This document shows positions 30,726 through 40,200 of a stretch of 42,653 bases of DNA, piece by piece (within the stretch, counting starts at the first letter, position 1; every line of letters begins with the position of its first letter). Origin of the DNA: an uncultured Bacillota bacterium. GTDB lineage: Bacteria > Bacillota_I > Bacilli_A > Erysipelotrichales > Erysipelotrichaceae. Below the pieces are notes generated by a model. It did not search any database. It had not been told where the DNA came from and saw only the letters and a list, made by a program, of their open reading frames with translations. Location: the NCBI GenBank assembly GCA_949298975.1, contig CASFYR010000071.1, positions 1 through 42,653 of the forward strand, in the 5' to 3' direction. A program made the position numbers and the translations under genes.

Positions 30726-33323
30726 TTGAAGTTTTACAACATGAGCCAAGAAGAGACGGCGCAAAAACTGGGCAGTAATCTGTCTGACGGGCTGGATAAT
30801 TCTTTGGTCGAAAAAAGTCAGGCCAAGTACGGACTGAACGAATTAAAAGAAGCAGAAAAAGAAAGCATCATTATTAAGTTTTTGAAGGAGTTTACCGATC
30901 CTTTGATCATCATCTTGCTGATTGCCGCTTTGGTATCGGTAATTGTCGATCCGCATGAATGGATCGAAAGTCTGATCATTTTGATCGTTGTACTGATCAA
31001 TGCAATACTGGGCGTTTATCAGGAATCAAATGCCGAAAAGGCGCTTGAAGCCTTAAAACAATTATCCTCGCCGAACGCTAAGGTTATAAGAGGAAAAGAA
31101 AAACTGGTTATCCCGTCAAAAGAAGTGTGCGTTGGCGATCTGTTAGTGATCGAGGCGGGCGATTATATCGCTTCTGACGCCCGGATTATTGAAGCGTATC
31201 AGCTGCAGGTCGATGAGAGCGCTCTGACTGGCGAATCGCTGCCGGTGGAAAAAACCGCGATGAAACTTGATGGTGAATTGCCGCTGGGTGATCAGAAAAA
31301 TATGGTCTTTGCTTCGACGATGTGTACTTATGGCCGGGGGCTGGCAATCGTTACCAGCGTCGGGATGGGCAATGAAGTCGGCAAGATCGCCGATATGCTG
31401 CAAAACAGTGAAGAAACCACAACACCTTTGCAATATAAACTAGCGCAAATCTCCCAAGTGATCGGAATTATGTGCATTGCGATCTGTGCGGTCGTCTTCG
31501 GTTTGGAAATGCTTGATGGCATGGGGATCCTCGATGCTTTTAAAACAGCAGTAGCCCTGGCAGTCGCCGCTATTCCGGAAGGATTGGCCACAGTCGTTAC
31601 AATCGTTTTATCGATCGGAGTTACCAAGATGGTTGCCCATAATTCGATCGTCAGAAAATTGCCTTCGGTCGAGACCCTGGGTTCTTGTACGGTTATTTGT
31701 TCTGATAAGACCGGAACATTAACACAAAACAAGATGACTGTAACCAATATTTTTACTCCGGATGAAAAAGAGAGTCTTTTTTCAGAAAACGCCACCTCTA
31801 AAACCAAGGAACTGTTGGAATACTTTACCATGTGTTCTGACGGCACCATCTCAATTAAGGACGGCAAGGTCGAAGCGATCGGTGATCCGACGGAAACAGC
31901 GGTCGTATATGCTTTGAGCCTTTTGGGCAAGACCAAAGAAGAATTAAACACAGAACACCCGCGGCTTAAAGAATTCGCTTTTGATTCTGACCGGAAAATG
32001 ATGACGACGATCGTTAAAAATGCTGCCGGAAATTTACAGATCACCAAGGGGGCGCCGGATGTTATTTTCGCCCGCTGTCAAAACGATATCACCGAGGCGG
32101 TCAGGATCAATGAAAAAATGGCCGATAACGCCTTGAGAGTTTTGGCAGTCGCAATCCGCAAAGATGTGGATTTAAACAGCGATAACAGCGAAGACTATGA
32201 GAGAGATCTGACTTTCGTCGGTCTGATCGGGATGATCGACCCGCCGCGCAACGAAGTCAAATCAGCAATCGCCAAGGCTAAACAGGCCGGGGTCAAAACG
32301 GTAATGATTACCGGCGACCATCTGATCACCGCCAAAGCGATCGCCAGAGAACTGGGCATTTTAGAGCAGGGACAAAAAGCAATTACCGGTGAAGCGCTTG
32401 ACAAGATGAGCGATGAAGAATTGATTGCCAATGTTGAAGATATCCGGGTCTATGCCCGGGTAGCTCCAGAGCATAAAGTCCGCATCGTAAAAGCATTCCA
32501 GGCTAAAGGTGAAGTTGTGGCGATGACGGGCGATGGCGTCAATGATTCACCAGCCCTAAAGGCAGCCGATATTGGCTGTGCGATGGGGATAACCGGTACG
32601 GATGTATCCAAAGGAGCGGCAGATATGATCCTGACCGATGATAATTTCGCCACGATCATTGAAGCTATCAGACAAGGACGGGGCATCTACGCCAACATCA
32701 AGAAAGATGTCAATTTCCTGCTGTCATCCAATATCGGTGAAGTATGCACGATCTTTTTTGCCAGTGTCTTTGGCTTATTCGGCATCAGTTTGGGCACCCC
32801 GCTTTTACCGATCCACCTGCTATGGATCAATTTGATTACTGACGCTTTGCCGGCTTTCGCTTTAGGTATGGAAGAAACAGATGATAAAGTCATGAAAGAA
32901 AAACCGCGGTCAAAGAACGAATCATTCTTCGCTCACGGCATGGGCATTAAGATTGCTTTGGAGGGACTTACGATCGGTACCCTAACGCTTATCTCCTATA
33001 TGATCGGCAACAGCGATTCGCATGAAATCGGGATGACAATGGCCTTTATTACTCTGGTCATGCTGCAGCTGTTCCATTCGTTTAATATCAAGAGTTCCAA
33101 GAGCATTTTCAATAAACAGGTCTTTAACAACCGTTTCTTGTGGTTCTCGTTTATTATCGGTGTGGTTTTGCTGATGGTGATCATCTATGTGCCGTTTTTA
33201 TCCGATTTGTTCTCTTTAGCACCGCTTGATCCTTATCATTACTTTGTCGCTTTGGGTCTGGCGTCATTGATCATCGTAATTATTGAGATCACTAAGCTTA
33301 TTCAAAGAGCGATTGAAAAATAG
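30726..33323 (+). CDS. P-type cation ATPase (P2A; Mn2+/Ca2+ exporter)
   Basis: ATP-driven cation export from the cytoplasm. The 865-aa protein has the SERCA/PMR1-like layout: N-terminal cytoplasmic region, TM1-2, actuator domain with TGES (near 170), TM3-4 with AAIPEGLA, phosphorylation motif DKTGTLT (Asp near 328), nucleotide domain with KGAPD, hinge TGDGVNDSPALK, then TM5-10. Known Ca-site residues are kept: Asn and Glu in TM5 SSNIGEV, and Asn, Thr, Asp in TM6 WINLITDALPA. The start is TTG at 30726, 8 nt after GGGAGG. The upstream Mn2+ riboswitch points to manganese detoxification, although Ca2+ transport is equally compatible with the protein. Confidence 0.92.
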   Translation: MKFYNMSQEETAQKLGSNLSDGLDNSLVEKSQAKYGLNELKEAEKESIIIKFLKEFTDPLIIILLIAALVSVIVDPHEWIESLIILIVVLINAILGVYQESNAEKALEALKQLSSPNAKVIRGKEKLVIPSKEVCVGDLLVIEAGDYIASDARIIEAYQLQVDESALTGESLPVEKTAMKLDGELPLGDQKNMVFASTMCTYGRGLAIVTSVGMGNEVGKIADMLQNSEETTTPLQYKLAQISQVIGIMCIAICAVVFGLEMLDGMGILDAFKTAVALAVAAIPEGLATVVTIVLSIGVTKMVAHNSIVRKLPSVETLGSCTVICSDKTGTLTQNKMTVTNIFTPDEKESLFSENATSKTKELLEYFTMCSDGTISIKDGKVEAIGDPTETAVVYALSLLGKTKEELNTEHPRLKEFAFDSDRKMMTTIVKNAAGNLQITKGAPDVIFARCQNDITEAVRINEKMADNALRVLAVAIRKDVDLNSDNSEDYERDLTFVGLIGMIDPPRNEVKSAIAKAKQAGVKTVMITGDHLITAKAIARELGILEQGQKAITGEALDKMSDEELIANVEDIRVYARVAPEHKVRIVKAFQAKGEVVAMTGDGVNDSPALKAADIGCAMGITGTDVSKGAADMILTDDNFATIIEAIRQGRGIYANIKKDVNFLLSSNIGEVCTIFFASVFGLFGISLGTPLLPIHLLWINLITDALPAFALGMEETDDKVMKEKPRSKNESFFAHGMGIKIALEGLTIGTLTLISYMIGNSDSHEIGMTMAFITLVMLQLFHSFNIKSSKSIFNKQVFNNRFLWFSFIIGVVLLMVIIYVPFLSDLFSLAPLDPYHYFVALGLASLIIVIIEITKLIQRAIEK

Positions 33324-33329
33324 TTTTTA

Positions 33330-33363
33330 AGGAATTCTCATCTAAAGGGAATTCCTATTTTTT
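33330..33363 (+). terminator. Terminator of the P-type ATPase
   Basis: Stem AGGAATTC / GAATTCCT, 11-nt loop, then TATTTTTT. Confidence 0.85.
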
Positions 33364-33378
33364 GTTGAGAATATAAGT

Positions 33379-33390
33379 TATAATGTTGCT
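33379..33390 (+). promoter_or_regulatory. recG -10 box placed for a leaderless transcript
   Basis: TATAAT (33379-33384) ends 6 nt before the ATG at 33391. No Shine-Dalgarno is present; the -35 position falls in the preceding terminator's T-run. Confidence 0.6.
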
Positions 33391-35382
33391 ATGTCGTTTG
33401 AGGGAATCAAGTTAACCCCGAAAAGGGAAGCTGTCCTTGCCGCTTTGGGGATCGAAGATATCAGAGGAATACTGGAATACTATCCATATCGTTATGAGCA
33501 TAATGCCATAACACCTTTTAAGGCGCTGAAAAACGGAGATAAAGCGGTTTTCTATGCCGAAATGATCAGCTCAGCCAGCAGTTATCGCTTTCGAAAGAAC
33601 ATGACCGTTACCCGGTTCAAGATTTTGGTTGAAGATGAATACGAACTAACTGCAACGATCTTTAACCGCCCCTGGGCGAAGATGCTGAAGATCAATGACC
33701 GGCTTATCGTTATCGGCCGATATGAAGGCGAAGGCAAACTGACCGTCATGAATTACTATGACGCCAAGCGGCAGGATGTATTGGGGATCATACCGGTTTA
33801 TCCACTAAAAGACGGGATAGGACAGAATGATATCCGTAAGATCATCGAGCTGGTTTTAAACAAGATCGATCCGGATGATTATGAGCAAATTCCCCAAAAA
33901 TATCTGTGCTCCCATGGTCTTATTGATTACGCTTCGGCAATAAAGAATATCCATCATCCAGCCGGTACGCAGGCCTTGTATCAGGCGTTAGCCCGCTTAA
34001 AATATGAAGAGTTCTTAAGGTTTTATTTAGCTTTGGAATATATGCGTGGCAGCGATGACCAAAAACATAAACCGATCAAACATTTTGATCCAAAACAGAT
34101 AAAAGAATTCATCGCCGGTTTTGGTTTCACTTTGACCAAAGATCAGAACCAGGCAATCAGCGAGATCTTGGGCGATCTTGCTTCACCGAAGATGATGTAT
34201 CGGCTTTTAGAGGGTGATGTGGGTTCCGGCAAGACGGCTGTCGCTTTAGTGGCTCTATACGCCAATTATTTAAGCGGTCATAAAGGAGCGCTGATGGCGC
34301 CGACTGAGATTTTGGCGGTTCAGCATTATGAAGCGATGATTGTCCATTTAAAACCACTGGGCGTCAGGATAAAGATGCTTTCAGGATCAACTAAAGATAA
34401 AAAAGCAGTTAAAGCTGATTTGGCTGTCGGTGATTTTGATATCGTTATCGGCACTCACGCCCTGTTTTATGATGGAGTCAGCATTGATGGGCTGGGACTG
34501 ATTATTACCGATGAACAGCAGCGCTTCGGCGTAAAACAGCGCCGGATGCTTAAAAATAAAGGGGAGATGCCGGATTTTTTGATGATGTCGGCAACCCCGA
34601 TCCCGCGAACTTTGGCCGGGGCCATTTACGGTGATATGGATGTTTCGATCATTGAAACGATGCCGGCGGAGCGCAAGGGTTGTGATACATACTTTATCAA
34701 TCACAATCGCATTAAGGATATCACCAAAGATTTAGAAGCTATATTGGCTGAAGGTCAGCAGATCTATATCATCGCCGCGGCCATCAACAAAAGCGATCTG
34801 ATCAAAGCGAAAGATATCAGCGCTGTCTTTGACGAGATTCAAAACACCTTTAGGGGATACGACATTGCCATTCTGCACGGCCGGATGAGCAGCGAAGAAA
34901 AAGACGAAGTCATGAAACGCTTTAATGACGGACTTTATGATATCCTGATTGCTACGACGGTAGTCGAAGTGGGCGTTAATGTCAAAAATGCTACCGGGAT
35001 GGTTGTCTTTGATGCCGATCGTTTCGGCCTCTCACAGCTGCACCAGCTGCGCGGGAGGATCCAAAGAGGCGATAAGCGGGGAAAGTTTTATCTTTTAAGC
35101 GATACGAAAGAGCCGTCAACGATTGAAAGGCTGTGGGTTTTGGTTCAGACCAATAATGGTTTTGAGATATCGGTGGCCGATTTGAAATTAAGAGGGATGG
35201 GCGATATTTTAGGCGTCAGACAAAGCGGTTTGCCTTCTTTTGTCTTAGGCGATATCTTTAAAGATCATAAGATCATTGCCGCGGCCAAAAGCGACGCTAA
35301 AGCGATTATTGCCGATGACAGCGATAAAACCAAGCTGCTGGCAGAAGTTATTAAAAAAGCCCAGCAAAACTACATTGATTAA
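33391..35382 (+). CDS. recG: ATP-dependent DNA helicase RecG
   Basis: Branch-migration helicase that remodels stalled forks and Holliday junctions. The 663-aa protein has an N-terminal wedge/OB domain (about 1-220; PYRYEHNAI, RFKILVEDEYELTATIFNRPW), then two RecA-like domains: Walker A GDVGSGKTAVA near residue 275, MAPTEILAVQHY, the Walker B box DEQQRFGVKQR (the usual DEQHRFG with Gln in place of His), SATPIPRTLA, and C-terminal ATTVVEVGVNVKNA and QLHQLRGRIQRG. Length is normal. Only 14 nt separate it from rnc. The DEQQ box deserves checking; most RecG proteins have DEQH. Confidence 0.93.
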   Translation: MSFEGIKLTPKREAVLAALGIEDIRGILEYYPYRYEHNAITPFKALKNGDKAVFYAEMISSASSYRFRKNMTVTRFKILVEDEYELTATIFNRPWAKMLKINDRLIVIGRYEGEGKLTVMNYYDAKRQDVLGIIPVYPLKDGIGQNDIRKIIELVLNKIDPDDYEQIPQKYLCSHGLIDYASAIKNIHHPAGTQALYQALARLKYEEFLRFYLALEYMRGSDDQKHKPIKHFDPKQIKEFIAGFGFTLTKDQNQAISEILGDLASPKMMYRLLEGDVGSGKTAVALVALYANYLSGHKGALMAPTEILAVQHYEAMIVHLKPLGVRIKMLSGSTKDKKAVKADLAVGDFDIVIGTHALFYDGVSIDGLGLIITDEQQRFGVKQRRMLKNKGEMPDFLMMSATPIPRTLAGAIYGDMDVSIIETMPAERKGCDTYFINHNRIKDITKDLEAILAEGQQIYIIAAAINKSDLIKAKDISAVFDEIQNTFRGYDIAILHGRMSSEEKDEVMKRFNDGLYDILIATTVVEVGVNVKNATGMVVFDADRFGLSQLHQLRGRIQRGDKRGKFYLLSDTKEPSTIERLWVLVQTNNGFEISVADLKLRGMGDILGVRQSGLPSFVLGDIFKDHKIIAAAKSDAKAIIADDSDKTKLLAEVIKKAQQNYID

Positions 35383-35384
35383 GG

Positions 35385-35396
35385 TATAATTGTTTT
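35385..35396 (+). promoter_or_regulatory. rnc -10-like box placed for a leaderless transcript
   Basis: TATAAT (35385-35390) lies in the 14-nt gap after recG and ends 6 nt before the rnc ATG. There is no convincing -35 or Shine-Dalgarno; rnc may alternatively be translated by coupling to recG. Confidence 0.45.
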
Positions 35397-36077
35397 ATGA
35401 ATATTTTTGTGTTTTTGGATAAATATGACATCAAGTATGAGAACAAAGCCCTGATCGAACAGGCTTTTACGCATTCGTCTTATGTTAATGAACATAAAGC
35501 GTCCAAGGGTGATAATGAACGGCTGGAGTTTATGGGTGATGCGGTATTGCAGATTTGGATCTCAGATAAACTGTTCAAAATGCAGCCGCCGCTCAGCGAA
35601 GGTAAGATGACGACCAAACGGGCTAATTTGGTATGTGAAAAAGCCTTGGCTTCCTATGTCCGGGAATTTGGTCTTAATAAATATTTGAAACTGGGAGCCG
35701 GTGAAGAAAAAACCGGCGGAAGGAATCGCGACAGCGTTATCGCTGATATGTTTGAAGCATTGATCGGCGCAGTTTACATTGACAGCGGCATGGCTTCGGC
35801 AGACAAACTTTTGGATCTCATCATCTCGCCGCATATTCACAATTATGAAAATGAGGATGAGATCGACTATAAAACCAAATTGCAGGAGTATGTCCAGTCT
35901 GATTCCCGCAAATCGATCGTTTACGAAATTGAAAGCGTCAGCGGTCCAAGCAATAGTCCGGAATTTACTTTTATCGTCAAGATCGACGGACTGGTCTATG
36001 GCAAAGGCAGCGGTCATTCCAAAAAAGAAGCGCAAAAAGCTGCCGCTAAAAATGCTTTGGAAAAGATGGTGAAATGA
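35397..36077 (+). CDS. rnc: Ribonuclease III
   Basis: Double-strand-specific RNase that processes rRNA precursors and structured mRNAs. The 226-aa protein has the catalytic domain with THSSYVNEH, signature NERLEFMGDAVLQ near residue 40 (usual ERLEFLGDAVL) and DMFEALIGAVYID near 118 supplying the second metal-binding Glu, followed by a double-stranded-RNA-binding domain (about 155-226; KTKLQEYVQ to KKEAQKAAAKNALEKM). In many Bacillota fatty-acid genes (plsX, fabD, acpP) lie between recG and rnc; here the two are adjacent. Confidence 0.95.
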   Translation: MNIFVFLDKYDIKYENKALIEQAFTHSSYVNEHKASKGDNERLEFMGDAVLQIWISDKLFKMQPPLSEGKMTTKRANLVCEKALASYVREFGLNKYLKLGAGEEKTGGRNRDSVIADMFEALIGAVYIDSGMASADKLLDLIISPHIHNYENEDEIDYKTKLQEYVQSDSRKSIVYEIESVSGPSNSPEFTFIVKIDGLVYGKGSGHSKKEAQKAAAKNALEKMVK

Positions 36078-37288
36078 TGCTGAACGAAGCGAAGAAATGT
36101 CTGGCCTGTCTGAAACCGTTTTGCGAATCAGGATGTCCGTTGCATAATCATATCCGGGATTTCATTCAAGCCTATAAAGCAGGTGATATTTTGACTGCCC
36201 GGCAAATCGTGGCCAAGGAGAATCCTTTCCCTTATCTGACTTCCAGGATCTGTGCTTTTGAAAAACAATGCAGGGGACATTGCGTTAAAAACCATCAAAA
36301 CGATCCGGTACATGTCGGCCTTATTGAACGCTCGATCGCTGAATATGATCTTCCTTGGCAAACAAAGGCCGACAACGGTAAAAAAATCGCTGTTATCGGC
36401 AGCGGTGTGGCTGGCTTAACAATTGCAAAGCTGGCACTGATCGAAGGATATAAAGTTGATATTTACGATCGGGAGAAATTTGCCGGCGGCACAGTTTTGA
36501 CCGGTATTCCCGAGTATCGCCTGGATCGGAAATACGTTCTAAAAGCGGTAAATGAAATAAAGGAATTAGGCGGAAAATTTATTTTAGGACAATCTTTTTT
36601 TGCCGAAATGCTTGATCGATATCTGACAGAGTATGATCGGGTTGTCCTTTCTTTAGGGACGATGGCGGCTAACCGGATGGGCATTGTTAATGAAGAAAAA
36701 GCGGCAGACGGTCTTAAGGTCTTGTATGATCTCAATATTCTGAATAAGGCGGAAAAATACCGTGGCTATCGCAAAATCCATGTCGTTGGCGGCGGCAATG
36801 TCGCTTTGGATTGCGCCCGCAGTCTCAAACGGATCGCTGATGAAGTGACGATCGTTTACCGGCGCACCCGTCAGCAAATGCCAGCCAATGAGTCGGAAAT
36901 CATCGAAGCGTTAAGCGAGGGAGTGAAGATCATGGAACTGACAAATCCCTATGAAGTAAGGGATGATGGTTTTTATGCCGATCAGATGGTTTTAGGTGAA
37001 ACAGACGCCAGCGGCCGTCCGGCATTTAAAAAGGTCGAAGGGAGCGGTCATTTTGTACCAAGCGACCTTTTGGTCATGGCCATCGGTCAGAAAGTCAAGA
37101 CAGCAGATCTAAACGGCATCCAACTGGATCAAAGACAGCGGATCGCCGTTAATGATCATTATGAAACTTCGATAAAACGTGTCTATGCCTGCGGTGATTG
37201 TGTCAGCGGGGCCAGTAATGTCGCCAGCGCTATTCAAAGCGCCAAAGAATGTTTTAAGGGAATGACGGAGGACGAAAATGAGATTTGA
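36074..37288 (+). CDS. GltD-like NAD(P)H oxidoreductase with N-terminal Fe-S domain
   Basis: Flavoprotein related to the glutamate synthase small subunit and to NfnB/PreT-type proteins. The 404-aa protein has an N-terminal Cys-rich domain for two 4Fe-4S clusters (CLACLKPFCESGCP near residue 9 and CAFEKQCRGHC near 60), an FAD Rossmann motif VIGSGVAGLTIAKLA near 107, an NAD(P) motif VVGGGNVALDCARSLKR near 236, and the C-terminal YACGDCVSGASNVASAIQ FAD motif. No large glutamate synthase subunit is nearby, so it may pass electrons to a ferredoxin or another partner. It overlaps rnc at an ATGA; a second ATG at 36077 is an equally possible start. Confidence 0.8.
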   Translation: MMLNEAKKCLACLKPFCESGCPLHNHIRDFIQAYKAGDILTARQIVAKENPFPYLTSRICAFEKQCRGHCVKNHQNDPVHVGLIERSIAEYDLPWQTKADNGKKIAVIGSGVAGLTIAKLALIEGYKVDIYDREKFAGGTVLTGIPEYRLDRKYVLKAVNEIKELGGKFILGQSFFAEMLDRYLTEYDRVVLSLGTMAANRMGIVNEEKAADGLKVLYDLNILNKAEKYRGYRKIHVVGGGNVALDCARSLKRIADEVTIVYRRTRQQMPANESEIIEALSEGVKIMELTNPYEVRDDGFYADQMVLGETDASGRPAFKKVEGSGHFVPSDLLVMAIGQKVKTADLNGIQLDQRQRIAVNDHYETSIKRVYACGDCVSGASNVASAIQSAKECFKGMTEDENEI

Positions 37289-40200
37289 TGTCGATACATT
37301 TATTCAGGCGATGCAATATGATAAAGATAAAAGCCAGTTTTTGGCCGGCTTTGAGATCCTGGACGTCCTGTATTTGAAAAAAGACCAAAAAGCGATCGTC
37401 AAGGCAGCCAATTCGGTTATTTTACCTTTTACGATCTATGATCAGCTTAAACGGTATTTGAATGAATTGACATCCGTTGCGATCGAACTATACATCAAAG
37501 CGGAAAATGAAACGATATCGTTATGTGATCTGACGTCTTATCTCAAGGATTTTTCTTATCGTCATAATGATCTTTTTAAAAGCGCTTTTCCGTTAAGTGA
37601 AGAGGATAAGATCACTATTACGTATGATGACAAGAAACATTATGAGAGTGACGAAGGTCATTTTGCAAAACTGATCACTTATTTTCATGAGATCGGCTAT
37701 CATAACACGATCACTTTTTCCTATATCGAGAATGCAGAACCGAAAACCAAAGAAATAGCGGTGAAACTGTCCAATGAGGCTCCAAAAAAAGAAAATACCC
37801 CGTCTTTAAACAATAAACCGAAATACCGGAAAGTAAAACCGGAAAACTATCTGAAAGTTACGATCGACGATCTAAGGGAAGAGATGGATCACATTTATTT
37901 CGAGGGCATCATCTTTAAAGTCGATAATATTACTACCAAGACCAACAAGACCATTCAGACCCTTTATATCAAAGACGTTGATAATGCCGTCATTGCCAAG
38001 ATCTTTGAAAACGGCCGTTTTGATAAAGCGGCGCTGGCATTGAATAAAGAAGGGGAGATGGCAAAATTCTACGGCAGTTATCGCTACGATTCCTTCAGCA
38101 ATGATCACATGTTTTTTGTCGAAGCGATCCAGTTTATCGACTATGATGATTCCTTGCATGACGATGCTTTAGAAAAACGGATCGAACTTCATGCCCATAC
38201 CAATAAATCGGAGATGGATGGAGTATGCGAAGCGGAAGAGATCGTCAAAGCGGCTTTTGATATGGGACATGAAGCGGTGGCGATCACCGATCACTTTGTC
38301 ACACAAGCTTTCCCAAGAGCACAAAAAATGGCTGACAGCTGTCTTAAACGCCATCCGGAGCGCAATTTTAAGGTTTTGTACGGTTGCGAATTCAATATGG
38401 TCGATGAACGGCTGAATATTGTTTATAATCCTGATGATCGAGTTTTAGCAGAAGCGGAATATGTTATTTTCGACCTTGAAACGACCGGTCTTTCCACCCG
38501 TTTTGACCGGATCATTGAGTTTGGTGCGGTTTTGATGCATAAAGGCGCTATTTTGGCGCGCAAGGACTTTTTTATCAACCCAATGATGAAATTGGACGAC
38601 CATATTTCGCGGTTAACCAATATCAAAGATTCTGATGTTCAGAAAGCACGGACTTTCAGCGAATGCAAAGATGAGATCCTGGATTTTATCAAAGACCGGA
38701 TCTTGGTCGCTCATAATGCTTCATTTGACTTTGGTTTTTTAAACGAAGAATTAAAACGAATCGGTGAAGAGCCTTTACATAATACCGTTATTGATACGCT
38801 TGATCTGGCGCGGTCGATGTTTAAAAGAAGATCGTACCGCTTAGGCAATATGGCCAAGCAGTACGGAGTTGAATACAACGAAGAAGTTGCCCACCGGGCC
38901 GATTATGATGCGGAAGTATTGGCCGGGGTCTTTAACTTGATGCTTAAAGATACCCGTAAGGATAAAGTCGTAACAGCCAACGATCTGGCCGATTATCAAG
39001 ACGAGCTGGCCTATGTCAGAAAGATGGCATACCATACCAATGTCTTATGTAAAAATAAAGCCGGCTTGAAGGCTTTGTTCAAGCTGGTATCGATCGCTCA
39101 TACCAAGACGCTGGCGGTCTTCAGCGGTAAAAGCGGCAAAGGCGAAGGCGGGGAAGTTGTAGCTGAACCGCGGATCTTCCGCAATACTTTGAATGAGTAT
39201 CGGGAAAACCTTTTGATCGGCAGTGGCTGCCTTAACGGCGAGATCTTTGAATTGGCGCAAACCCGTTCAAAAGATGAACTGATGCGGGCGATGGCTTTTT
39301 ATGACTATATTGAGGTTCAGCCATTGGAAAACTACCGTCACCTTTATGAATACCGTAAAACTTTCTCCAAAGATCGTCTAAAAGAAATCATCCGAAGTAT
39401 CATTGAAGCTGCTTTGGAAAGCGGCAAGATCATCGTGGCTACTGGCGATCTGCATTATGTAAAAAAAGATGAAAAGATTTTGCGGGATGTGTATATCAAT
39501 GCTCTGGCGATCGGCGGCAGCCATCATCCTTTGTTTATCTATGATCGCGATATCCGCGCAAAAGCCGTGATGCCCGACCAGCATTTCCGCAATACCGAAG
39601 AGATGCTCGCAGCTTTTGCCTGGTTGGAAGATGATGATCTCATTAAAGCCATGGTAATCGATAACCCTAAAAAGATTGCTTCGATGTGCGAAGTGATCCG
39701 CCCGATCCATGATAAGCTTTATACTCCGGTCATTGAAGGTTCGGATGATAAATTACGTCAGATCGTTTATGACCGTGCTCATGAATTGTACGGGGAAAAA
39801 CTGGACGAAGTTATCGAAAAACGTCTGGAAAAAGAATTAAATGCTATTATCGGCAATGGCTATGGCGTTATCTATTATGTATCGCATCTGCTGGTCAAAA
39901 AATCCAATGACGACGGTTATCTGGTCGGATCAAGAGGTTCGGTCGGTTCGTCTTTGGTTGCGACAATGGCCAAAATCACTGAGGTCAATCCACTGCCGGC
40001 CCACTATGTCTGTCCGAAATGTCATTATCTGCGCTGGGAAAAGAATTATGCTTCCGGCTACAATTTGCCGGATGCGGTCTGCCCAATATGTGGCGAGCAT
40101 TTAAGGGGCGATGGCCAGGATATTCCGTTTGAAACTTTCTTAGGCTTTGACGGGGACAAGGTCCCGGATATCGACCTTAATTTCTCCAGTGAATATCAGG

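Noticed and set aside
31328-32047. 239-codon antisense ORF inside the P-type ATPase gene
   Set aside because: Composition mirrors the ATPase reading frame; no ribosome site or recognisable domain. A shadow, as are the antisense ORFs within fucI (5942-6358), the zinc-ribbon gene (11439-12077) and rnc (35562-36035).
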